This document shows, piece by piece, positions 12,201-24,200 of a stretch of 64,000 bases of DNA. The notes below the pieces were generated by a model. It did no database searches and had not been told where the DNA came from. It worked only from the letters and a program-made list of their open reading frames with translations. Made by a program: the position numbers and the translations under genes. The stretch is from Brachycybe producta (Eukaryota; Arthropoda; Diplopoda; Playtdesmida; Andrognathidae), in NCBI GenBank assembly GCA_036925085.1, contig JAUPFP010000010.1, forward strand, positions 3,633,568 through 3,697,567. Direction: 5' to 3'. Numbering within the stretch: position 1 is the stretch's first letter; each line of letters opens with the position of its first letter.

Positions 12201-15200
12201 CAAAGAGCACTAGCATCGTTTTTCTATTGAGCCCGTAGACCCCCAATGTTAAAGAAAAAATGTTAAGTTTTAAAATACACTGTCGAGGCAATATGTTTAG
12301 TTTTCATATTTAACGTTGTCCAATATTAAGTTTTTAAATATATGCTAATCTAGTGATAGAATGACAAAAAATTGGTAAGTGCGGTTATATTTTTAAAAAC
12401 TATTTCAAAATCGCGAATTTCTAACTCTTATGTTAAACTCCATTGAGTACGCCCAAATAAGAAAAAAACATCCATTTTAATGCTCGTCAAAATACCTAAA
12501 ATAGTTTTAAAAAACCACAAACCAACACATTGGCACACGTGCTGATTTTTGTCTCGTTTTTTAAAATTATTTTTATGAGCATTTTAATGGATGTTTTTTT
12601 TCATATTAGGTCGTATTCAATGGAGTTTAACATAAGAGTTAGAAATTCGCGATTTTGAAATAGTTTTTAAAAATATAACCGCACTTACCAATTTTTTGTC
12701 ATTCTATCACTAGATCAGCATATATTTAAGGTGCACACTGCACTTTGAAAACTTAATATTGGACAACTTTATATATGAAAGATAAACATACTGTCGCGAC
12801 TGTGTATTTTAAAAACTAACGCTTTTCCTTTAACATTGGGTTTATGGGCTCAATGGAAAAACGATGCTGGCGCTCTTTGCGGACATTATTCGAAGTAATT
12901 TTGTGATGAAGCCTCTTAACACAAAAAAAATATTCCGGTCTCTTCGATTTTGTGTTTAGCGGTTTCCACTATATATTTCCTCTCTCCCTCACAGACAGCC
13001 TTCAACAATTGATGATTACAACAACAGAAAATCCATATTGTATATTTTGGAAATATTGTTGTCCAATCCCTAATTAACTGAAAATGGCGTGAAACTCGTT
13101 TTAAGCCCCCCTCCTTGACCGTTGTGTGTGTGTCTTTACCTGGTACATAGAAGGATTGGCATACGATTGTTGCGAAGATGGCACGGCATTGCTAGTTTGA
13201 GAATACGTAGGCTGAACGTGCTCTACGTTATTAGACATAGGTTGCATGTGTGCATACGGTTGCTGCGTTTGAACCATCGCAGCCACGGAAGAAGAGGACG
13301 TGGGGTACATTTGGGGTGAGGAAGAAGAAACTGAAAGAGGAGATATGATAGTCGAACCAGGAGACGTATTGGCAGGAGCTGCAGCAGCCCCAACATGACT
13401 GTTATTACCGTGCGGCAAACTGTTTGCAAACGTCTATGCACACAATTGCCAATAAAATAAAATAAAAGAACAAAACAAAAAAAAAAAGAAACAACAACAT
13501 AAAATGAACCAACAAAAGAAAAGGCAACAAAAAAGAAAAGAAAACAAAAAACAAACAAATTCTTACATTGTTATTTCGCATTAAAATTGGTGAATCTTTA
13601 GTGCTGTTAGTGTGAATGAAATTCTGTTTATGTAAATAAGCAAAATAAACAAAACAAAAACGATAAAAAAAACACGTTCAAAGACAACAGAAAGTAAGTT
13701 ATTTACCCCTCCATTGGTTCCACTGTCTCGCTCGTCCTCTTTGTTATCAACTTGGTCTTTTCTTTCTTCTTCATCATCATCCTCCTCCTCCTCCTCATCT
13801 TCGTCATTATCCTCCTCCTCCTCTTCTTCGTCCGAGGACCAAATCCAGTCTCCGGTTTCAGTACGATGCAATCGACCGCTAGTTCCCGGTTGTCGTTTCT
13901 GCGTCTTCACCTAGAAAGAAACATCGTCATAACTTCGTACCAGGCTTAAATCTAGTAACTGAAGAATCGATTCTAATGAATCGAATCAGATGATTTAATT
14001 CAGATACCGGTAAACCGATTCGATTTTATAATTACTGTCCAAATTTTTTTTCTTAAAAATAAAATGACTTTCTTTTTTTTACTTTGTGTTGATTTCAAGC
14101 TTAACCGATTACTCGCATTCATGAAGTCGTACGGGACATTCTGTAACTCTACGAATTTTCCATCGATTCAACAGTTACATTTCGTAAGACTGCGCTTCGT
14201 AGTCAGGCACCAAATGGCTTACAAAAATTAGCTACATTTTTCAATATAGCACCAAACATGTAGACATGTAAAACTCTGAAATTTACATTTCAGAGCCCTG
14301 ATCTCGAGGTCCATCCAATTTTGAGAAGTTGCCGAGGGCTTCAGAGCATCTTAGTTTTGATAGGCTCACAGGGGCTCTTAAGTTTTAGCGAAGCTTATGG
14401 GTGCTTTGCAGCTTCAAAGGCATACCTGCCCCATCACAATTTTGAAAAGCTCCTGCCGACATGCTTATCTAACTTAGCTTAAAAGTACAAAAGTCGAAGT
14501 GTTGTCATCATCATCATCATCATTTCCTGTACCTTATCCCGCGAGCAGCAGGGTCGGCCTTGCTGGTTCTAACTCTCCACTCGTTCCGATTTTGCACCAA
14601 GCCCCCAGTGACCCCACATGCCACCATATCCCGTTTTACTACCACATCCCAGGTTTACTTGGGTCTTCCTCTACCCCGTTTTATTCCCAGGTCTAAGTTC
14701 ATTGCCTGTCTCAGCAGCCCATCTTCTCCACTCCTGAGGACATGCCCAAACCACCGCAGCCTATTTTCCTGCATCTTTTCTACTATATTTGTTACCCCTA
14801 CACTACCCCTAATAAAATCATTTCTGATCCTATCCCTTCTGGTCACCCCACTCATAAACCTTAGCATTCTCATCTCAGCTACCTGCATTCTATCCTCATG
14901 CACCTTCTTGATTGCCCAACATTCTGACCCATACAACATAGCTGGTCTGACTACTGTCCTATAAAACTTTCTCTTCAATTTTATAGGTAACTTCCTGTCA
15001 CATAAAACCCCACTAGCCTGCCTCCACCTATGCCAACCTGCTTTTATCCGGTTTGTGATGTCTAAGTCTAAGATCCCAGCATCTTGCAGCACAGATCCTA
15101 AATATTTGAAGTCATGCACCTGCTGCATTAAACTGTCCCCAAGTCTAATCCCCTCATTCAACTGTTCTTTCCCATCCCACTGAAATTTCATGTACTCCAT

Positions 15201-18200
15201 TTTTGCCCTACTTATTTTCAACCCCTTTGATTCCAAGGCATTCCTAGTCTCCTCTAACCTTGTCTCGAGTTCCAATTTGGATTCCCCAACTAAGACTATG
15301 TCATCTGCAAACAGCATACACCAGGGGACCTCCTGCCTCACCCCTGCCAGTAACTCATCCAGGACCAAAATAAATAGATATGGACTAAGTGCTGAGCCCT
15401 GGTGCACACCAATCCTAACACGAAAACTGTCAAGAGAACCCCCAGGCAGTCTTAACGCTTGTCCGTGCATCCCTATACATGTCCCTCACCATATCTATAT
15501 AACTCTCACCCACCCCCTTCTTCTGTAAGTCCTCCCACAATAACGTCCGTGGTACTCTGTCATAGGCTTTCTCTAGATCTATAAATACCATGTGTAACTC
15601 TTTCTTGGCAGCCCGAAACTTCTCAATAACTTGCCTTACGGCAAAAATAGGGTGCATTGTGGATTTTCCTGGCATAAACCCAAACTGACTTCCCCCAATT
15701 GCAGTTTTACCCCGTAGTCGAGCTTCAATTACTCTCTCCCAAAGCTTCATCGTATGACTCATCAATTTAATACCTCTATAGTTCCCACATTCCTGAACAT
15801 CACCCTTCCCTTTGAAAATAGGCACTAACCAGCTGTCCCGCCATGCACCTGGCATTCTATCCCCCATAGCCAATCTATTGAATAACTTTGTGAGCCAGGA
15901 AATGGCAACATTCCCCAAGACCTTCCACACCTCTACTGGTATCCCATCTGGCCCTAAAGCCTTCCCTAGCTTCATTTTTCTCAATGCCTGAACAATTTCC
16001 TCAGCCCTAACCTGCTCCACTTCTTCTCTATGCTTATTTCTTCCAGTGAAAGGCTCCTGCTCTACCCCCTCATTCATAAGCTTACTAAAATATTCCCCCC
16101 ACCTGTTCCGTACTGGCTCCCTACCCCACAATACTTTGCCCCCATTATCCTTAACACTCACCACCTTTTCAATATCTCTGCCTTTATTCTCCCGAGCCCT
16201 AGCTATTCTATATACTGCCATTTCTCCTGCTCTGGTACCTAACTTGGCATACATGTCCGCATATTTCTTATGCTTTGCTAAGGCTACCTGCTGTTTGGCC
16301 TCTATCTTGGCACGCTTGTATTCTATCTGGGCCTCCCTGCTTCCATCGTGCCACCAAGTCGAAGTGTTGTACTTTTCCAAATACATATTCTTAAACAAAA
16401 CGCATGTTACGTGCACCACTTGACAGTGTATAAAAGTGAATGTTTGGCGAACCGGCGCAGGTGGCATTTGCCGTCTTGCCGCCCGTGCCATTACGCGCTT
16501 GGACGTCGTGGGTATTTAATAGAAAGTTGTCAAAACGTTTCGAATTACTTCATGTGACGTCATGCTGAAATTGGGGACCAGATTGATAAAAAGATTGCAA
16601 CAGACTGTTCAGTGTGAATATTTTTTCACTTGTGTAAGCAACTTCAACAGTGAAAAGTTAGAAAGAAACAATGTTTTTTTTGTGAGAACCGAAAACTCGG
16701 AAGCCTAGAATCAATTCAATTTATAAGATTAATCGGAAATAAAAAAAAAAAAAATCGGGCATCCCTACTTGCAATTATCTAATCTAAAACTTGCCTTCTG
16801 TACTCTGGTCTCAAGTGAAGGCCCACTGGACACGAGATTCTTTACTAAATAAGCCTTGTCCTTCGATTTCTTAAAGAAAGGATGTTTCAACAACTCTGTT
16901 GACGTCGGTCTGAAACACAGAAATAACATCACATGATACAATCGCAATAAAACATGCAGAACGTTTTGAAAAACCTCTTGTTTGGCTCTTTCTGAAGACA
17001 ATCGGTGACCATTTTTCGCAACGATTTTCCGTAACTCTTGTACTGATCTTTTTCCTCGGCTCCAGAATCCAAAGATGGTGGATCGTTCTGTAATGTAAGC
17101 ATGAGCACCTTCATCGGTGGGTACTTGTGGTACGGAGCCGTTCCAGTTGCCAACTCAATAGCTGTGATTCCGAAACTCCAAATGTCTGCTTTGAAATCGT
17201 ATCCCGTTACCTGTAACAGAAAAAAAGAACAGATTAACATCGATATAAAAATACGACGATGTCAGAGCATCAAGTTTAAAACAGACCTGCTCCATCACTT
17301 CCGGAGCCATCCAGCAAGGCGTTCCAACAAACGTGTGTCGAGATTTCTGCCTGGAAAGATCGCCTCCAGTTGCCAACCAAGAACTTACTCCAAAATCTGC
17401 TATTTGCACTGTTCCATCCTCGCCAAGTAAAATATTGCCGGCTTTTATGTCCCTATATAAAGACAGAGAGCGAGAGAGCGTTGTCACTTTGGCGCCCATT
17501 TCTGTTGTACTCAAGCTACAATCTCTTTTAACCTGTGAATCTGCCCGTTGTTATGAAAGTATTCTAACCCTTTGAGTACTTCCTTAAGCACCGTTGCAAT
17601 GATGGTCTCGTCGAAAACGCCATGGCGACAATCTTGGTTCTTCATTTTATGCTTGATAATATCCAACAACGAACCTGAAATAAAAAAACAAAACAAAAAG
17701 CAACAATAAATAATTAGAAATGTAGAGAAATTTATTAGAACTGTAGCTCGTTACCTCCTGCTAACAACTTAATGACTAGCCACAATTCCTCCTTGACGAC
17801 GAACGAAGTGTGATACGTCACCACGTTCTCGTGATTGCACGAACTCATTGCTTGAATCTCTTTCTAGAAGTGAAAAAAAAAAATAATAAAAGTGTTGTCG
17901 ATAAAACAATTCGTTTCGATCTCGTGTCTCTGCAAAAAGAACTGCGCCTGACCAGCAATTCGTCCATACTCGTGTTCCACTTCTCCAGGTTTATTCTCTT
18001 GATGGCACATTTCTCTTGCCTTGGTTTGCAATAGGCAGCGTGGACAATGGCCGTCGCACCGACACCTTTGAACAAAACGCAAAACTATTATTAGTTCATC
18101 AGAATATTCCACAAAAATTAAAAAAAATCACCCCTGTAACCAACAGTGTATTAAAGATGGTTTATGAACAGATAGTTTTTTTTTTTAAACTCTTGATTAT

Positions 18201-21200
18201 TCTGCCTCGAAAAAAATTACGATGGATTCGGAAGCGTTTTGGAAACTAGAAGGGCAAGTCAATCACATAAGGGTATTTCCACGTTGCCAGCTTTCAAAAG
18301 ACACTTTTTATTGAAAAATTAAATCGACTGCTTAAAGTTGGGTCATTTTCAAACACATAAAAAGCTTACTTTGAAAGACATCAACGTGAAGATACCCCTT
18401 AAGTGGTTGAATTACCCTTCTAGTTTCTAAAACAGATTCCAGTATCTCTTTATTTAGCACCTGAAAGACAGCCCATAATCAGGGTTCGAGGGGAGTTTTA
18501 CCCTTCAATGGCCATGGCACACAGGCGACTTTCGAAACACTTTTCGACTGCAAAATGAAGTCGAGTTGTTGCCAAAATCGAATGCTTTCAAAACACCACA
18601 TTGTTTTCAGAGTCGTCCAAAGGTGTTCGATATTGGCGACAAGGCCAAATGGACTCTAGACGAGAAAACACGTAACGAAAGCGTCCACATGAAGTACGGC
18701 GATATAAGAAGAGTACTTCTTGTTTAACGTTGAAAAGTGTTTTCAAAGTAACCTGTGTGCCAAGAGCCAAAAACCACGTTAAGTCTTCTTCGTTCCCTGA
18801 AAACGACCCACACAGTGTGGGGGGTCGGTCGATGCTGACAATGAGCCATTCGGCCCAGAATTGGGCGAGATGTGTTTTATGACCGGCTTCACTGCCTCCG
18901 TAATGCCAGATAAATTACGAAAGCCAAACAACAACTATGCTCCAACCAGGATTTGAACACGGGACCCCCAGTACAACGAGCTGTGATTATAACTACTCAG
19001 CCGCTGGGGTGTGTCGAGTGATTTTAAACACGTTGAGTAATTAAACCACGTGAAGTAATTAAAAAAAATGCTATGCCCTGGATTTAAAAACCCAGGTTTA
19101 TCCTGAATGGCAGTTGAGTAGGCAATTATTCCGTGTAACCGACCACTTGGATTCTACATCAGAGTTGGATGAATATATTTTCTAAGGATTTTATTTAAAA
19201 AGGAAGCGCGGAAGGAAGACGTTAAAGAAATGAAATGTTCACGCTAGAGTTAGAAGTGTTTGTTGAACATCCCATTCTAAGCACGTGTGTCATACAAATT
19301 GACAGTAAAAACGGCAATTTGCAATGATGATGACTGAGCACTAAGAAAAATTCCAAGGCCAAACATTAAATTGCATAAGAAGATAAACGTTTCCTTTATG
19401 TAAAAAAAAACCACCCACCCACGATAACAGTATAAAAATATTAATAATAAAAATCATTAAAGTACGGTGTTTCTCTTTGCGCACTGCACTCCCTTTTATT
19501 GTTTTCCATTTCTGTATTTATACTCCCTTTACATGTCCAGGAAATGTTCTTTAGAAAACCCTTAAGGTGGCTGAATATATATTTATTTTGCTTCTGTCTC
19601 TCCCCCTAAAGCCGGTATTATAATAGCAACTTTTGATGCAATAAAACTTGCAATGTGACAAGCAATTTCAATGTTTATAGTGTGATATAACATGCAACTT
19701 GGTAATACTTTATTTTTAACTAGTGTGAGACTAAAGCCGGTATTACATTAGCAACTTCCAATGCAGTTCAACTTGCAATGCAAATTGTGATGTAACTTGC
19801 AACTAGAACTTTGTGATAAACTTCTGTATCACACTATGCAACCTAGTTGCCAATCAAGTTTTCAAAACCTCGTTTATTTCAAGGGGCCGACACATTCGGG
19901 TGAATCTCGTACGGTACCGGAAGCCATTTTACTTTTAATCCGCGTTTTACTGGATTCTAAAATTTCAATTCTATTCTAAATATCCAGTAAAACGTACAAA
20001 CCAAGGGGGCAGACATTCAAGAAAATCATGTACGATTTTCACTAAGATTCACAGCAGATCATGTGGATGGAAAGTCATTTTACTTTTTAGCTGCATTTTA
20101 CTAGATATCCAGAATAGAATTGAAATCTTAAAATTCAGTAAAAACGCGGATTAAAAGTAAAATGGCTTCCGATACCGTACGAGATTCACCCGAATGTCGG
20201 CCCCTTGACATAAACGAAGTTTTGAAAACTTGATTGGGAACTAGTTTGCATAGTGTGATATAGAAGTTTATTACAAAGTTCTAGTTGCAAGTCATATCAC
20301 GAGTTGCATTGCAAGTTAAATTGCATCAAAAGTTGCTAGAGTAATACCGGCTTAAGCTGGACGGTACAACTGCTATGCTCCATAGACGTTTTAGCTAAAA
20401 TTTCGACGCAAAAACGTTTTTTCAAAGTGCAATGTGAACTTGAAATATGTTTATTTAGTGATAGAATAACAAAAAAATTGGAAAGTGTGCTTCAATTTTA
20501 TATAAAAAAAAATATTTCAAAATCGCGAATTTTTAACTTACATTCAACTCCATTGATTAAGAAAAACAACCATTAAAATTGTTCAGAAAAATACCTAAAA
20601 TAATTTAAAAAAACACAAATAAAAATCAGCACATGCGCCATGTGTTGGCTTCACTGTGGTTTACTTTACAGATTTCTTCTGTGTGTGTTTTTTTTAAAAA
20701 TTATTTTCAGCTATTTTATGAACATTTTAATGGTTGTTGTTTTTCTTACTAAATGAGTTAAAAATTAGCGATTTTGAAATATATTTCTAAAAAAAATAGA
20801 AGTACACTTTCCAATGTTTTGATGTGTTATCACTAGATAAACATATTTAAGGTGCACATTGCACTTTGAATCATCAAAATTGGCCAGCTTTAAATATGAA
20901 AAATAAACACATTGCCGCCGAGACTGTGTATTTTAAAAATTAGCGTTTTTTCTAGATACACGTCCATCTTGTTGTTTTGAGCAGACGACAAGGAGACAAA
21001 TAAGTGTTATTATAGGGTGTTACTAAAACTGCAAGAAATCGACTCACAATCGCTCAATTAAAATATAGGAAAGCGCAAAATGCAATAAAAAGTATTGTTC
21101 TTTACGTGCTCGATTTATATAATTTTTGAAAAAGGTCCTTCTATTTTTAAACAAGGTTCAAAATCGTTCGTTTTTTAACCTAATGTTAAATCCCATTGGA

Positions 21201-24200
21201 TCAAAAACCGTCCCAAAAACATTTGAAAAACTCGTTAAAACGATTTTGAACAATAACAAAATAATTAGCACATACTTTTATGTATTGGCTTCACGAAGTT
21301 TCCTTTTTATAAATTTTAAAAAAGTCCTATTTTTTTAATAACGTTTAAAATCGTACATTTTTTAACTCCATGTTAAGTCCCATAGAAGCAAAACACCGTC
21401 CCACAAACGTTAGAACTCTCATTAAAATAATTTAGAACAACCAAAAAAAATTAGCACGTGCTTAGACGTGTTTATTGCCTTCACTAAGATTCTTTTTTTC
21501 TAAATTCCGAAAGGTCCTTCTATTTTTAAAAAACATTTAAAATCGTAAATTTTTTAACTCCATGTTAAGTTCAATGGGACCAAAAAACCGTCACCCAAAC
21601 ATCTGAAAAAACTCCCATTAAAAACGACTTAGAACAATCACATACAAATTAGCACGAGCATTAATCTATTGGCTTCACGATGTTTTCTTTTTGTTAGCTT
21701 ATCACGCGAAATTATTTTTCTATTAATTATGTGAAAACGTCAAAAAACCGTTTTTCAATCAAAAACGAACTAGATTTGGAGAAATTTTGAACTAAATGCC
21801 GTATCTAGGCCCTTAACATAGGGTCTATGGACTCAATATAAAAACGATGCTAGCGCCCTTTGTGGAGATTTTTCGAAGTAATTTTGCGATGTAGCCTCTT
21901 ACGTCATTTTCGCTCTTTTCAAACTGTCATAAAAAGTTTATTTTTAAAAACTTTTAGCATTAACACCAACTATTCTAGTTTCTAAAACACTGTGAATTTT
22001 TGTTTTTCGTAATGCTTCTCCTGAAAAACGTTCGCTTGAAAAATATAAATTTTCGCTAAACGCTGAGTGGATGGGGAAGAGACCTCCGTTAGAACACAAT
22101 AGCCACTGCAGTGGTACCATCCGGGGTGGGGTGGGGGGACGAAAACAAAATAAATATCTATTCAACCATCTTAATCTACGGAGCCCTGCAGAGGACTTTT
22201 GCAATTATTTCTCGACATGTCGTCTTTTAATCTATTTTATTCGGCCACATGTTAATTATGCCATGTTGCGCGCACCATACTCTAATAATTAAATTATTGC
22301 AGTTACAAGAGGGCGCTTGCAATAATTTAATTATATTAGAGTATGGTATGCGCAACATTTCATAATTAACATGGCCGAACCGAATAAAATAGATTAAAAG
22401 TCGACATGTCGAGATTTAAAAATAAATCTCGCATGTCCATTACAGGGCTCCGTATTAATTAAATTTACTTTTTTTTTTATAAAAACAAACTTTTTACATA
22501 TCTAATTTCGCTAAAATAAGCTCCTTTAAGTTCTTTACAAACTTTGAGTTTTGAAGCTAACAAAAACAAACAAAACACTTGAAATAACATGGGGTCTCTC
22601 TCAGTCAAATCTCTCTCTCTCTCTCTCTCGCCCTCTCTTTTCCCCTCACACACAACTTTTCTAAGAGAAACGTGTATCTTATGCAACGACAACGTATTAA
22701 AACTGATCATGTGTGTGTTGAGAAGAAATTGAAAAACTTCACTTCCGTGTATGAGGATCAAATCAATCAAACTTTCTCAATTGTATTAATAATAAAAGTG
22801 TCGTCATCGTCATCAATAACGTCATTTTTCTCGTACATTTCGATGATGATGAAAGATGAAAATAGAATCACACCATCTAAACCCCCCCCCCCCGAAGAGG
22901 CAGCTAAATCGAACATGAAAAGATTAAAAAAAAAACAGCAGGAGGAAATAAAAGTGTAATTGAATTGATATCTTTCAATAAATATTGAAGTGGACAAGGA
23001 CATGTTACCTATCAATCAAACTTATCAGTCACTCTCTCTCTCTCTCTCTTACTATATTAGATCATTTACCTGCAACCTGCCTGCTGCTCATTTTACCTTC
23101 ATCACAAACTAGCTACCTTCGAAACCCCTTTGTTAAAAACTAGAACGAACATTGCACTGAATTACTGGAGTGTTGGATAATAATAGAGCTCTCGTAATTA
23201 TGGCAACCAGAAAATGCATTTTTTAGTAAAAAAAAAAACCTGGCCAGAGGCTAGAGGTTAGAGGTTAAGACTAGCAACTTCAGACTAGAAACTCTAGTCT
23301 GTTGTCCAGGTGCTTTGACTGAAAAACGCATTTTTCCGGTTGCCTTACTCATAACGCAAAAAAAAAAAAAAGGTGCAACAGCCCCTCGTGGCCTCTTAAG
23401 ATGGCTGAATAAATATTATTTTTACTTTTGTTCCCACAGATGGCGCCAGTACAATGGCAAATTGTTTTCAAAACTAGAATGGGTAGAAGATTATGCTAAA
23501 AGTTTTTTTCATGGCAATATTGTAAAGAAATAAACACTTTATAGTTCAGTTTGAAAATAACCGCCATTTTCCTGTTGTCCTTTAGGGCAAACGTCCTTTT
23601 AGGGCAAATGGTTTTAGGTGTCCGTAGGGCAAGTGTCTTTAGGGCAAATGTCTACACAGGCAATTAGAAAACGGGATGAACCGAAGTTGGCTCCGCCCTT
23701 TTTATGACGAACGGCACCTTCTGATTGGTTTGTTGTGTGGTTCCACGTTGAAACGGGCGGAACATGTGACGTCAGACTACATAACCAACCAATTAGAAGT
23801 TGAATTCGTCATAAAAAGGGCGGAGCCAACTTCGGTTCATCCCGTTTTCTAATTGCCTGCAATGTCTATATTCCAAAGAACAGACCTCGTATAAAACATA
23901 TAGCCACTGCAGTGGCGCCATTCGGGTGGGCAAAAACAAAAATAAATATCTATTCCGCAAAGAGCGCTAGCATCGTTTTTCTATTCAGCCCATAGACCCA
24001 ATGTGTTAAATCAAAAATGTTAATTTTTAAAATACACAGTCGCACAGTATGTTTATTTTTCATATTTAAAGTTGTCCAATATTAAGTTTCCTAAGTGCAA
24101 TGTGCACCTTAAATATATGCTGATCAGAGTGATAGAATGACAAAAAACTGGTAAGTGCGGTTCTATCATTAAAAACTATTCGAAAATGGCGAATTTCTAA

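Noticed and set aside
13714..13949. Poly-serine ORFs on the plus strand
   Set aside because: They are the antisense shadow of the Glu/Asp run in kinase exon 8.
14560..16557. Plus-strand ORFs across the LINE
   Set aside because: Antisense shadows of the RTE reverse transcriptase; no domain of their own.
18945..19012. A tRNA gene on the minus strand
   Set aside because: A- and B-box-like motifs are present but the acceptor and anticodon stems do not pair cleanly and a SINE body follows.
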